The notes under the pieces are model-generated. The model did no database searches, was not told the origin of the DNA, and saw nothing but the letters and a program-made list of their open reading frames with translations. Both the position numbers and the translations under genes were made by a program. Positions 12,701 to 27,700 of a stretch of DNA of 64,000 bases are shown here, piece after piece. The number at the start of each line of letters is the position of its first letter. The stretch's first letter is position 1. Source of the stretch: Plazaster borealis (lineage: Eukaryota; Echinodermata; Asteroidea; Forcipulatida; Labidiasteridae); NCBI GenBank assembly GCA_021014325.1, contig CM037474.1:7419130-7483129 (forward strand), given 5' to 3'.

Positions 12701-15700
12701 CACTCACAGATTTTCAAAACAATGGACTTTTCCCATGAAATATGCAAATTGCACATCATGCATGTGCACTAGCACTGCGGGTAAAATGAGGGAACATCGC
12801 GCCTTTTTGTTTTGGGCTGATGGGAACTTGACACACATGCATTTGTGCATCAGCCTAGTGCACAACTCTATGGCGTTTGCCAACCACTAGTGTCTGTAGT
12901 CATGCTTAGATGTAATTAGCACATTTCATGGGAAAGGCTAATTGTAACCTGTCAATTTGGAACCACGCTAAGTTGCAGATAGCCGCTATAGGGCATTCGA
13001 TTAATGCTAAAAAAAGAGCATCTTTTAAAAAGCAATGACATTGACAACAATTTCAATGTATAATGGAAGTGTTTGTTTTCAATACCTTTAGTTTAAAGCT
13101 CCTGCAAAGGCTGATTTACATACCAGAGTTCGTCCCATCAGTCTTCAGCCATTTGAGTCCATCATGCCAAGTCATTCTTCTTGATATTTTAGCTGTGTAT
13201 GTAACTCAGGAGGAGAGTCAAGACCCATCCTCTATGCAGCATGAGCAACCATCTATACCAATCTCTTATATGCTCTTTCTTGCTGAGGTATTTGAACATG
13301 AAGCAGACACTGTGTTCAGTCTTGTCTCTGAGGAGCAGTGGTGTGATATCAAAGAACAAAAGGTATGTTTGGTCTTTGATATCTGTATTTTATTTGTATA
13401 GAGTTTTCACCCATTGAGCTCAGCTCACATTTAGGACCCACATTAAAGTACATGTATCACAAGATGTAAAACAAAACAAGTGGCAAAACCACATTAATAT
13501 AACTATTAAATGAGAGAGAGAGAGACATGAATCAAGTCAGTAAATAAAAATGGTATAACAAGATTCAAACTGCACCCTGTATAGAGAAAGGGGTTAATTT
13601 GTTAGAGAATTTATAGAAATTTAGCACCCCCATCCTCCCACAGAGCACATCAATATTGACCCTGTTTCAACAAAGGAATACCGTTATGAACAGTTACCTA
13701 CATGTAGAAGGATACTATTTCAAAACAAGGGAGCTATGTAGCTTCATTTATTTTACAATGTTGGTTCAGGTCATGGAGTAGGGTAATTCTGTAGCAATTG
13801 TATCCATGACTAAAAATAGAGGCACCTTTCTAAGGAAGAGAAGGCTTGTTACAGGAAATTAGTAACTCAATCAAATCATTAATAACTAATTATTAGGCAG
13901 GACCTTCAGCGCGTTTTGTTCACACATGAACTAATATGATTCAGCATTTTGCTGCCAGGTAATAGGCCTTCAGTCTTAATTATTGACAATATGATACAAG
14001 TATGTACAGGTGATGATGTATGTACACTCATTCTATTGGTATTCATACCTTTGCTCAGACACTGAGTTTACTACTGACAACAGAATGACCCTTTTACCAA
14101 ATTCAGATTAAGAGATGAATCAGCAGTTTACAATAACTTGCAAAAACAAGTGATATTCCTGCATTTCATATATGGGTACAAGGATATTGTCCATCATTTA
14201 CCCAGAAGCTTCTTATTAGACACATGTTTACTACATTTATGGTCATGCATGTTTGCACTGAGAAGGATACCCTTAATTGTACATTTAATTGAATTATTCT
14301 TGTACTGGATGAATGAAAGTATTGAGGGTGTCATCTAGAAGTAAAACCATACAAAGACATTTGATTAGTCAATTGCCCCTATCTCCTTGATTTGTTCATC
14401 ACTTGCTACAAGTTATGTAGGCAAGTCCAATACACATCATGTCCACTCTAGACTTTTGGCATCACAATGTGTTTAATCCCAATGGAAAAACAAAACAATA
14501 AATAAACAGGAGAATTTTGAAATGTGAAGTTCTTGCGGTAAACCAACTGGATATTTGGTCTGTATTCCTTAAAACAAACAAACCAGCCATCTTTGATTTT
14601 ATGATATGGAAAGGTTTGCGGTGACACCATGTACATGTAATAATCTCTCTATGTGAGTTGGGGGTGGTTCTGAAAAGAACCGTTGGTTTCAACTCGACGT
14701 TTCGATCAGTATGCTCTGATCGTCTTCTGGAGAAAGCAGCTTTCTCCAGAAGAAGATCAGAGCATACTGATCGAAACGTCGAGTTGAAACCAACGGTTCT
14801 TTTCAGAACCACCCCCAACTCACATAGAGAGATTATTACATGTACATGGTGTCACCGCAAACCTTTCCATATCGTATTCCCACCATGCAAAGTTTCAAAT
14901 CTTACTCATCTTTGATTTACCTTTACATCGATGTGTGATAAGCGTTGTATACTTGAAGCTCCCAGGTCCTGCAGGAAACAACAAAGCCACAGGCTGCTTG
15001 AGTGGGATTCAAACTCACAATCCTCCCATTCTAGAGCACATCAGTGTAAGGCTAGAAACTAAACTATCCTGGATGCAGTTATTACATTAACTAAGTGACA
15101 TTTGTACTATTGTTTTAATAAAGAATACCCAAGCATGGTTTATAGATCTGTTCAGGATTGGAACTTGTAGCTAAAAAGAAAAATTCACTTGAATCTTGAT
15201 GTGAAGTTGTTACTGATAGATATTTTCATCTGAAATGAGGGCTTTTTTGAGAAACTTTGTTGAGTTTTTTGTTTGAATTGTCTTGCCTGGCAGTTTAAAC
15301 AAGAACTATATAATTACTACTAAAAAGTATTTTGCTATTATAAATGGCTTTCTTGACAACCCATACTTGTACATCTTTGTATCATAAAGAGAGTGCCCCA
15401 AAAAGGTTATTTTATGATATATGTTTTCTAAAAATTATCCAATTTAAATCAATACTCTTTTGGCAAACCAATGTTTTGTCAATAAATTTCAGTGAATTAT
15501 CTGTTAGTTTCTTTGTCTTCATTTGCTTATCTTTTAGAAACCTGAGTTGGTAATGAGACTATTAAGTCTGTTATGTGAAGTATCTTGTCAGCCTGCAGTC
15601 AGCAACACATTGCAGCAAAGAATGTCTTTGCTAGAGTGTAGTCTTGGTAAGTAGATCATAGGTTGGGCTTGGACTTTGTTTTGTTTGGTAACATTGTAGT

Positions 15701-18700
15701 ACAAGTCTATTCATCTTCAAAATGTGAAAGTTTTAGGTTAAAACATTGTTAATGTAATAAACACTAAAGTGGGTGAAAGAACTATTTTCATTCAAACTTT
15801 CAATTGGACGTATCCAAAGAGATCACTTGTCAATTTATTTCACTGGTCGTTAAGTTGTCAATTTAAAACTTAAGAATTTTCTTATTATTGATCTGTACTT
15901 CAGTTGCGTCCAAAATATTCAAACTTTCATCAAATGTGAGTCAATAAACAGCACTAATATGCTCAGACATAACAAAGAAACAAAATATGAGTACTCCAAA
16001 AAAACAAATGAACATCAGAGCAAAATTAATGAAAATATTTATAATTGTAACTTCTGAAAACTAAGTAATCATGCGTTAACTTCAAAGTTAGTTAAGCTCA
16101 GGCATTAAGACAATTCTAAAATATGTTATACAGTTAAGTCTAAAGATATTACAAGTACTAAATGAAGCAGGAACATGAAAACCCATTCATAATTACCCCA
16201 TGCAGTCCTATTGGTTGAAAGGTGGTCACATGACCAGTTTTACACAACTGATAAAGTAAAGACATAACTAGAGCTGTGAACCCGTGTTTTGTTGCACTAG
16301 CTAATGCGGGCGCTAATTTACACGTATGCTATCAATACTGGTACTCAATGTAAAATCTATTAGCATGACACCTACGCAGAACTGTTGACTGTTGTGTGCA
16401 ACTTGACCCTTTGCGAAATGGAACCCGAGGACATGACAGGAATTGAAAATTTACAAAACAGAAAAGTTTTACAGGTTTTACTATGTTAAAAAAAGGGGAA
16501 AAAGGGCATTTATGAATGGGAATAAAACAGTAGTGACTCAGTTTTAAAAGGCCATTTAAAACTGCAGGGTCGTGGCCATGTTATAAATGACCTATGTATA
16601 GGCATTTGAGTAATAATAATTCTAGAGCCATCTTTGACAAGTTGGACCTTAGTATCCAATTCATTTCTAAAATATACTGGGCCAAGTTGTCAAACATTAC
16701 ACAATGTTAAAACATGACAGTATAGTGTATGCATACATGTACCACATATCAAGTATTAATGACTGAATTAGACTTTTGTAATACTAGTCAACCAGTGATT
16801 TCAATTTATTATGAAATTAAGTTTTCACAGTGTTGTACTATCCAGATTGTAAATCAATACGTTACATGCATTTGCTTTTGGTTTTGGCTACTTCCGGCTT
16901 CAAAGCTGGCATATGTTTGTGTTTAATTTTACCAAAAAATCACTCATTTCATCCTTGAAAGACATTACCTATGACTGATAGTTCTGACAAGACCTTGAGA
17001 CTCTGAAAATTATTATTAGAAGGCAAATCCAACAACTTTTCTTTGGTTTCATGCATAAATTCTCAAAGAAGCCCTTCAATACATTTCATATGGGCTTCTG
17101 GTAATTATTGGAGTGTGGGTGGGTGTGTGTGGACACACGGAAGGGCATATGTGGGGTCCTGACAACAATGGAACAATTGACCCCACAAGGTCATTTCAAT
17201 AGGAACAATTGGGCCCCACAAGGGAATTCTTCAGAAAAGGGAATAATAGAACAACAATAGCAGTACCCCACAAACCGGATCCGTAAGGATTCGTGTGTGT
17301 GTGTGTGAAGTGAGCAGGGCTCACAATGGAAACCTATGTCTCACTTTACAAACATGATACCCTTGAAACAATTGTAAAGTTTCAAAATAAAACAGTGATA
17401 TTTGTTAGTCTTGCCAAGAACATTTACATGGTGGTTTTTATGGTAATACCTTAAACAATGTGCAGACCTCTTGGCAGTATTTGTAGACAATGACACATCT
17501 TTTTGATGGGGCTCTAATGAAGCCCTCAAGACAAACATTCATCATTTGTAGGCATCTGGGTTGTTATTGCATTTTCTGGCTATCCAATTAGCCAAACCTC
17601 TCCAGAGAGTCTACACTGTGGTGTGTATCTGTCAACACTTCAGCCACAAATCAATTTTTTGTGTGATCATTGTCAACTTTATTGTTGGAAAATTAGCTTT
17701 GGCACATTCATTTTCCGATTGACCCCTCTTTGAGAATATTTTCACTTCTGCCTGGCTAGGGTGATGTCTTTTAGTTGTATAATTCGTCTGCAGATAATGT
17801 GCCAAGATCACAATGGTATGATTTTGTCTCATTTTTGCGTGTAAAGAGATTTTCATACTCGATAGTGAACTGTGATTCAGAATGAATCATGATATCAGTT
17901 AGGGTTGTTCATGCATGTTTAATCCATTTCATCTGCTTGAGAACTGAAATTCCCAAATCTTTTTTTTACACAGGTCTTCTTGATAGAGCAAATAATGCTG
18001 GGAAGAAAGGCAAGAATAATTTCACTTGCACTCAGACTCCAGATGACTCAATTTCACAAACCAACCCAGTATTTGGATTTAAAAGAGATTTAGTTCGACT
18101 GATTGGTAATATGTGCCACAACCACAAGGCCAACCAGGATAAGGTATTCAAGTTAGTTTTTATATACTGTACATATATCATATGAAATACAGCTTCACAT
18201 TTGAATATGTGCTGTCAGTGTCACACTTGTTTTCTCTATTGTCTGAGACACTGATATGCAGCCTGTTAAAAAGGTGTATACATGTTTACCTTTAAGGCAA
18301 AGGAAAAAAAAAAACACATAGAAAAAAACACCCTAGCAAACAAACAACCACCCCAACACCCCGACAAACAAACAACGACCCCAACACCCTGACAAACAAA
18401 CAACGACCCCAACACCCTGACAAACAAACAACGACCCCAACACCCTGACAAACAAACAACCACCCCAACACCCTGACAAACAAACAACCACCCCAATACC
18501 CTGACAAACAAACAACCACCCCAATACCCTGACAAACAAACAACCACCCCAATACCCTGACAAACAAACAACGACCCCAACACCCTGACAAACAAACAAC
18601 CACCCCAACACCCTGACAAACAAACAACCACCCCAATACCCTGACAAACAAACAACCACCCCAATACCCTGACAAACAAAAAACCACACCAATGACCTGA

Positions 18701-21700
18701 CAAACAAACAACGACCCCAACACCCTGACAAACAAACAACCACCCCAATACCCTGAAAAACAAACAACCACCCCAATACCCTGACAAACAAACAACCACC
18801 CCAACACCCTGACAAACAAACAACGACCCCAACACCCTGACAAACAAACAACCACCCCAATACCCTGACAAACAAACAACCACCCCAATACCCTGACAAA
18901 CAAACAACCACCCCAACACCCTGACAAACAAACAACCACCCCAACACCCTGACAAACAAACAACCACCCCAACACCCTGACAAACAAACAACCACCCCAA
19001 CACCCTGACAAACAAACAACCACCCCAACACCCTGACAAACAAACAACCACCCCAATACCCTGACAAACAAACAACCACCCCAATACCCTGACAAACAAA
19101 CAACCACCCCAATACCCTGACAAACAAACAACCACCCCAATACCCTGACAAACAAACAACCACCCCAATACCCTGACAAACAAACAACCACCCCAATACC
19201 CTGACAAACAAACAACCACCCCAATACCCTGACAAACAAACAACCACCCCAACACCCTGACAAACAAACAACCACCCCAATACCCTGACAAACAAACAAC
19301 CACCCCAATACCCTGACAAACAAACAACCACCCCAACACCCTGACAAACAAACAACCACCCCAATACCCGGACAAACAAAAACAAAGATGTTATTCATCC
19401 TCATGTAAAAAAGAATGAAATTCCTCAAAATATTTTTCAGCGGTAACAAATAAATATATTTTACATACAGTTTCTGAGATCAGTTGACAGGAAACTTCCA
19501 GCAATAAACATTCCTCAGTTTTTATGAATTTTCAAAACACATTCCATGAATTTGTTTTCTCTTGTTCTCTCTGATTTCTTTTCTAATATTTGTTTTTGTT
19601 AATATTCAATTACCAATCTTGGGGTTGCAGCTTTGTGAATGTATAAAGTGTGAAAGCTAAAATATCAATAAAATAATATATTTTTAGATCTCAGCTTCTT
19701 ACAATTCTGAGACTAGCACAAATGTGTCTGGAACTCAGTGCTGTAACCAATGATTGTCAGTGTAAATGAGTGAGTTTCATCTTATTGATGGGTCTGGAAC
19801 TCAGTGCTGTAACCAATGCTTGTCAGTGTAAATGAGTGAGTTTCATCTTATTGATTGGTCTGGAACTCAGTGCTGTCACCAATGCTTGTCAGTGTAAATG
19901 AGTGAGTTCCATCTTATTGATGTATCTGGAACTCAGTGCTGTAACCAATGCTTGTCGGTGTAAATGAGTGAGTTTCATCTTATTGATGTGCTGGAAGTCA
20001 GTGCTGTAACCAATGCTTGTCGGTGTAAATGAGTGAGTTTCATCTTATTGATGTATCTGGAACTCAGTGCTGTAACCAATGCTTGTCGGTGTAAATGAGT
20101 GAGTTTCATCTTATTGATGTGTCTGGAACTCAGTGCTGTAACCAATGCTTGTCGGTGTAAATGAGTGAGTTTCATCTTATTGATGTGTCTGGAAGTCAGT
20201 GCTGTAACCAATGCTTGTCAGTGTAAATGAGTGAGTTTCATCTTTTTGATGGTTCTGGAAGTCAGTGCTGTAACCAATGCTTGTCGGTGTAACTGCGTGA
20301 GTTTCATCTTATTGATGGGTCTGGAACTCAGTGCTGTAACCAATGCTTGTCGGTGTAACTGAGTGAGTTTCATCTTATTGATAGGTCTGGAACTCAGTGC
20401 TGTAACCAATGCTTGTCAGTGTAAATGAGTGAGTTTCATCTTATTGATGTGTCTGGAAGTCAGTGCTGTAACCAATGCTTGTCAGTGTAAATGAGTGAGT
20501 TTCATCTTTTTGATGGTTCTGGAAGTCAGTGCTGTAACCAATGCTTGTCAGTGTAAATGAGTGAGTTTCATCTTATTGATGGTTCTGGAACTCAGTGCTG
20601 TAACCAATGCTTGTCAGTGTAAATGAGTGAGTTTCATCTTAGTGATGGTTCTGGAAGTCAGTGCTGTAACCAATGCTTGTCAGTGTAAATGAGTGAGTTT
20701 CATCTTATTGATGGTTCTGGAACTCAGTGCTGTAACCAATGCTTGTCTGTGTAAATGAGTGACTTTCATCTTATTGATGGGTCTGGAACTCAGTGCTGTA
20801 ACCAATGGTTGTCTGTGTAAATGAGTGAGTTTCATCTTTAATATTGATGGTTCTGGAACTCAGTGCTGTAATCAATGCTTGTCAGTGTAAATGAGTGAGT
20901 TTCATCTTATTGATGTGTCTGGAAGTCAGTGCTGTAACCAATGCTTGTCAGTGTAAATGAGTGAGTTTCATCTTATTGATGTGTCTGGAAGTCAGTGCTG
21001 TAACCAATGCTTGTCAGTGTAAATGAGTGAGTTTCATCTTATTGATGTGTCTGGAAGTCAGTGCTGTAACCAATGCTTGTCAGTGTAAATGAGTGAGTTT
21101 CATCTTATTGATGGGTCTGGAAGTCAGTGCTGTAACCAATGCTTGTCAGTGTAAATGAGTGAGTTTCATCTTATTGATGGGTCTGGAAGTCAGTGCTGTA
21201 ACCAATGCTTGTCAGTGTAAATGAGTGAGTTTCATCTTATTGATGTGTCTGGAAGTTAGTGCTGTAACCAATGCTTGTCAGTGTAAATGAGTGAGTTTCA
21301 TCTTATTGATGGTTCTGGAAGTCAGTGCTGTAACCAATGCTTGTCAGTGTAAATGAGTGAGTTCCATCTGATTGATGGGTCTGGAACTCAGTGCTGTCAC
21401 CAATGCTTGTCAGTGTAAATGAGTGAGTTCCATCTTATTGATGGTTCTGGAACTCAGTGCTGTAACCAATGCTTGTCAGTGTAAATGAGTGAGTTTCATC
21501 TTATTGATTGGTCTGGAACTCAGTGCTGTCACCAATGCTTGTCAGTGTAAATGAGTGAGTTTCATCTTATTGATGGTTCTGGAACTCAGTGCTGTAACCA
21601 ATGCTTGTCAGTGTAAATGAGTGAGTTTCATCTTATTGATGGGTCTGGAACTCAGTGCTTTAAACAATGCTTGTCAGTGTAAATGAGTGAGTTTCATCTT

Positions 21701-24700
21701 ATTGATGGTTCTGGAACTCAGTGCTGTAACCAATGCTTGTCAGTGTAAATGAATGAGTTTCATCTTATTGATGGGTCTGGAACTCAGTGCTGTAACCAAT
21801 GGTTGTCTGTGTAAATGAGTGAGTTTCATCTTTAATATTGATGGTTCTGGAACTCAGTGCTGTCACCAATGCTTGTCAGTGTAAATGAGTGAGTTTCATC
21901 TTATTGATGGTTCTGGAAGTCAGTGCTGTAACCAATGCTTGTCAGTGTAAGTGAGTGACTTTCATCTTATTAATGGGTCTGGAACTCAGTGCTGTAACCA
22001 ATGCTTGTCAGTGTAAATGAGTGAGTTTCATCTTATTGATGGGTCTGGAACTCAGTGCTGTCACCAATGCTTGTCAACGAAATGAGTGAGTTTCATCTTA
22101 TTGATGGGTTTGGAACTCAGTGCTGTAACCAATGCTTGTCAGTGTAAATGAGTGAGTTTCATCTTATTGATGGTTCTGGAACTCAGTGCTGTAACCAATG
22201 CTTGTCAGTGTAAATGAGTGAGTTTCATCTTATTGATGTGTCTGGAAGTCAGTGCTGTAACCAATGCTTGTCAGTGTAAATGAGTGAGTTTCATCTTATT
22301 GATGGGTCTGGAACTCAGTGCTGTAACCAATGGTTGTCTGTGTAAATGAGTGACTTTCATCTTATTGATGGGTCTGGAACTCAGTGCTGTAACCAATGGT
22401 TGTCTGTGTAAATGAGTGAGTTTCATCTTTAATATTGATGGTTCTGGAACTCAGTGCTGTAACCAATGCTTGTCAGTGTAAATGAGTGAGTTTCATCTTA
22501 TTGATGGGTCTGGAACCTAGTGCTGTAACCAATGCTTGTCAGTGTAAATGAGTGAGTTTCATCTTATTGATGGGTCTGGAAGTCAGTGCTGTTACCAATG
22601 CTTGTCAGTGTAAATGAGTGAGTTTCATCTTATTGATGTGTCTGGAAGTCAGTGCTGTAACCAATGCTTGTCAGTGTAAATGAGTGAGTTTCATCTTATT
22701 GACGGGTCTGGAACTCAGTGCTGTAACCAATGGTTGTCTGTGTAAATGAGTGAGTTTCATCTTATTGATGGTTCTGGAACTCAGTGCTGTAACCAATGCT
22801 TGTCAGTGTAAATGAGTGAGTTTCATCTTATTGATGGGTCTGGAACTCAGTGCTTTAAACAATGCTTGTCAGTGTAAATGAGTGAGTTTCATCTTATTGA
22901 TGGTTCTGGAACTCAGTGCTGTAACCAATGCTTGTCAGTGTAAATGAGTGAGTTTCATCTTATTGATAGGTCTGGAACTCAGTGCTATAACCAATGCTTG
23001 TCGGTGTAACTGAGTGAGTTTCATCTTATTGATAGGTCTGGAACTCAGTGCTGTCACCAATGCTTGTCAGTGTAAGTGAGTGACTTTCATCTTATTGATG
23101 GGTCTGGAACTCAGTGCTTTAAACAATGCTTGTCAGTGTAAATGAGTGAGTTTCATCTTATTGATGGTTCTGGAACTCAGTGCTGTAACCAATGCTTGTC
23201 AGTGTAAATGAGTGAGTTTCATCTTATTGATGGGTCTGGAACTCAGTGCTGTAACCAATGGTTGTCTGTGTAAATGAGTGAGTTTCATCTTTAATATTGA
23301 TGGTTCTGGAACTCAGTGCTGTCACCAATGCTTGTCAGTGTAAATGAGTGAGTTTCATCTTATTGATGGTTCTGGAAGTCAGTGCTGTAACCAATGCTTG
23401 TCAGTGTAAGTGAGTGACTTTCATCTTATTGATGGGTCTGGAACTCAGTGCTGTAACCAATGCTTGTCAGTGTAAATGAGTGAGTTTCATCTTATTGATG
23501 GGTCTGGAACTCAGTGCTGTCACCAATGCTTGTCAGTGTAAATGAGTGAGTTTCATCTTATTGATGGTTCTGGAACTCAGTGCTGTAACCAATGCTTGTC
23601 AGTGTAAATGAGTGAGTTTCATCTTATTGATGGTTCTGGAAGTCAGTGCTGTAACCAATGCTTGTCAGTGTAAATGAGTGAGTTTCATCTTATTGATAGG
23701 TCTGGAACTCAGTGCTGTAACCAATGCTTGTCAGTGTAAATGAGTGAGTTTCATCTTATTGATGTGTCTGGAAGTTAGTGCTGTAACCAATGCTTGTCAG
23801 TGTAAATGAGTGAGTTTCATCTTATTGATGGTTCTGGAAGTCAGTGCTGTAACCAATGCTTGTCAGTGTAAATGAGTGAGTTTCATCTTATTGATGTGTC
23901 TGGAAGTCAGTGCTGTAACCAATGCTTGTCGGTGTAAATGAGTGAGTTTCATCTTATTGATGTGTCTGGAAGTCAGTGCTGTAACCAATGCTTGTCAGTG
24001 TAAATGAGTGAGTTTCATCTTATTGATGTGTCTGGAAGTCAGTGCTGTAACCAATGCTTGTCAGTGTAAATGAGTGAGTTTCATCTTATTGATGGGTCTG
24101 GAACTCAGTGCTGTAACCAATGCTTGTCAGTGTAAATGAGTGAGTTTCATCTTATTGATGGTTCTGGAAGTCAGTGCTTTAACCAATGCTTGTCAGTGTA
24201 AATGAGTGACTTTCAGGGTTATTCAGGGTCATATTATCAACCTGTGTCAATCTAGACCATTCTAGAATTTCATCTGTGTATTATTAGTCTGTCACATTAT
24301 TTGCTGTTTTGAGGAAATTATGGCATCTGTTACCATACACAAATAAACAAATATCTGAGTACACTGCCCTCATGTGGTGTCAAGATGCCAGGCACTTGAA
24401 ACTTGAACTGGTTTCATCAAATTTGTTTGTATTACAATGTGTTACCTAAAATGTGATTGTTCTTTTGTTTTTATACAAGTAAAACAAAAATGCATACATC
24501 TGTTTTCAAAGGTTTCATTTGAAAAAAAATAATGCAAAATTACACAATTAATAATAAATATGCATTATTTAAGTAGTCCTTTAACGGTAAAACCAAAATG
24601 TAAGACATGCATCTCATTCTGTAATTATGTTTTTGTGTATGATTGTGAAACCAAGCATTAACATTCAGATGTCTTTGCTAAGAGTGTAGGTGACTAGAGG

Positions 24701-27700
24701 GTAGCTTTGAGCTAGGTAGGTTTGCATTAATCAGTAAGACTATACCAATAAACATGGTGGGTGGTCAAGCTCATATTCAATCTCTTTTTATCAATTAAGT
24801 GCTGGAAAGGAAAACATTATTTCATTCTGCCATTCAAACTTACCCATTGCCTTGCAGTGTGTAGAACTACTTGGGAGAAAATGGCAATGGTCTTGCTAAG
24901 TTGTCTTACAAAAAAATATATTTACTATTTACAAGTAATGTGAACATTATGATACTATATGTTCATATCTTGTAACCCTTAAAACATTAAATAAGGTCTA
25001 ATTTTTTTCATTGATAACTTGAAATGAGTTTTTTTTTATTCTTTAATTTGTACTTCACTTGAAAGAAACATTAAGATGGGGTTGTGTTCATACAACCCTC
25101 CGTAAGTTTGTATGAATAGTGAACTATCTCTGCTGTGACTCACCAGTCACCAGACACCTTAAGCTCATCTTAACATACTTAAGAGATCCATCAAGTATTT
25201 CAAGTGGTCATTGTTGTGAATGCAAACAGCTATAAGTAATTCATAAGTGTTTGAAAAGATTCCAAAGTGAGAGAAATTCATTTGGTTAATACATTCAGTA
25301 AATAGTGGTGGTTCTCATGTGGGTATTATCTTATTGTTAGTGGTAAGATGGCCATGTGAAGTGCTGAATAGCATGGTATAGAAACAATGTAATAACCGGC
25401 TAAACTTCGACAGTGCATTTGGAAGGTTTCTTATAAGAACTTTCCTAAACCAGGTGGGTTCACAGCCCACCCATGAACAAAATAGTCAATGAATGTTCAT
25501 ACTTTCAAAATTGACCAAGTCTCATCTTTGTTTCAACATGTTTTAAATAATTATTTAGAATATTTGTCGTTTTTCTCCTGTTTATCTCCTGATGACTTCC
25601 TTTTAAATGTTATTTTCTCTATGTTATAGTCGGTGAGCTTTAATATTGGAGTTTATTAATTATCTTTTCTGTAATTTCCATCCCGTACATTGTAATCATC
25701 ACATAAGCCATGATTTATTTATATATTTTTTCTACTTATAAGTTCTTTTTTCTTTTAATGATTGGATAATTCTGCAAAATCTCACTGTGTTTCATCGTTA
25801 TCTCGTGAAAAAATTACAAAGAATATAACTCTTATATGATAATATTGGATACAAATGCAGACTTTAGTCAACATTGATGGTCCTGGAGTAGGTTAATCTT
25901 ACACAACAATATCAATAACCTAAGAGTTAATTAGTAGGCCACTCCCTTTGGTAAGACAAGTTTTTCTAATAATCAGGAATCTAAGAGTTAAATAGTAGGC
26001 TATTCCCTTTGGTGAGAGAATTTTCTATAATAATCAGGAACCTAAGAGTTAAATAGTAGGTTATTCCCTTTGGTCAGAGAAGTTTCTATAATAATCAGGA
26101 GCCTAAGAGTTAAATAGTAGGCTATTGCCTTCGATAAGACAAGTTTCTATAATAATCGGGAATCTAAGAGTTAAATAGTAGGTTATTCCCTTTGGTGAGA
26201 GAATTTTCTATAATAATCAGGAACCTAAGAGTTCAATAGTAGGCTATTCCCTTTGATCAGACAAGTTTCTGTAATAATCGGGAATCTAAGAGTTAAATAG
26301 TAGGTTATTCCCTTTGATAAGACAAGATTCTATAATAATCAGGAATGTAAGAGTTAAATAGTAGGTTATTCCCTTTGGTAAGACAAGTTTCTATAATAAT
26401 CGGGAATCTAAGAGTTAAATAGTAGGTTATTCCCTTTGGTAAGACAAGTTTCTATAATAATCGGGAATCTAAGAGTTAAATAGTAGGTTATTCCCTTTGG
26501 TGAGAGAATTTTCTTTAATAATCAGGAACCTAAGAGTTAAATAGTAGGCTATTCCCTTTGGTAAGACAAGTTTCTATAATAATCAGGAACCTGTAAGAGT
26601 TAAATAGTAGGCTATTCCCTTTGGTAAGACAAGTTTCTATAATAATCGGGAATCTAAGAGTTAAATAGTAGGCTATTCCCTTTGGTAAGACAAGTTTCTA
26701 TAATAATCAGGAATCTAAGAGTTAAATAGTAGGCTATTGCCTTCGATAAGACAAGTTTCTATAATAATCGGGAATCTAAGAGTTAAATAGTAGGTTATTC
26801 CCTTTGGTGAGAGAATTTTCTATAATAATCGGGAACCTAACAGTTCAATAGTAGGCTATTAACTTTGATAAGACAAGTTTCTATAATAATCGGGAATCTA
26901 AGAGTTAAATAGTAGGCTATTCCCTTTGATAAGACAATTTTCTATAATAATCAGGAATCTAAGAGTTAAATAGTAGGTTATTCCCTTTGATAAGACAAGT
27001 TTCTATAATAATCGGGAATCTAAGAGTTAAATAGTAGGCTATTCCCTTTGGTGAGAGAAGTTTCTATAATAATCAGGAACCTAAGAGTTAAATAGTAGGC
27101 TATTCCCTTTGATAAGACAAGTTTCTATAATAATCGGGAATCTAAGAGTTAAATAGTAGGCTATTCCCTTTGGTGAGAGAAGTTTCTGTAATAATCAGGA
27201 ACCTAAGAGTTAAATAGTAGGCTATTCCCTCTGATAAGACAAGTTTCTATAATAATCGGGAATCTAAGAGTTAAATAGTAGGCTATTCCCTTTGATAAGA
27301 CAAGTTTCTATAATAATCGGGAATCTAAGAGTTAAATAGTAGGCTATTCCCTTTGGTGAGACAAGTTTCTATAATAATCGGGAATCTAAGAGTTAAATAG
27401 TAGGCTATTCCCTTTGGTGAGAAAAGCTTGTATAACCATCAGGAGCCTAAGAGATGACAAGTTTCTATAATAATCAGGAACCTAAGAGTTAAATAGTAGG
27501 CTATTCCCTTTGGTAAGACAAGTTTCTATAATAATCGGGAATCTAAGAGTTAAATAGTAGGCTATTCCCTTTGGTAAGACAAGTTTCTATAATAATCAGG
27601 AACCTATAAGAGTTAAATAGTAGGCTATTCCCTTTGGTAAGACAAGTTTCTATAATAATCGGGAATCTAAGAGTTAAATAGTAGGCTATTCCCTTTGGTA

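Noticed and set aside
14690..14790. Possible hammerhead ribozyme (ACTGATCGAAACGTC) inside the palindrome
   Set aside because: The conserved CTGATGA core is not present and the required three-stem layout cannot be drawn.
18266..19449. Three overlapping - strand ORFs of 350-385 codons (repeated GCLFVRVLGWLFVCQ-like peptide)
   Set aside because: They are the three frames of a 28-bp tandem repeat that happens to lack stops. All three give the same cyclic peptide and lie inside an ATXN10 intron.
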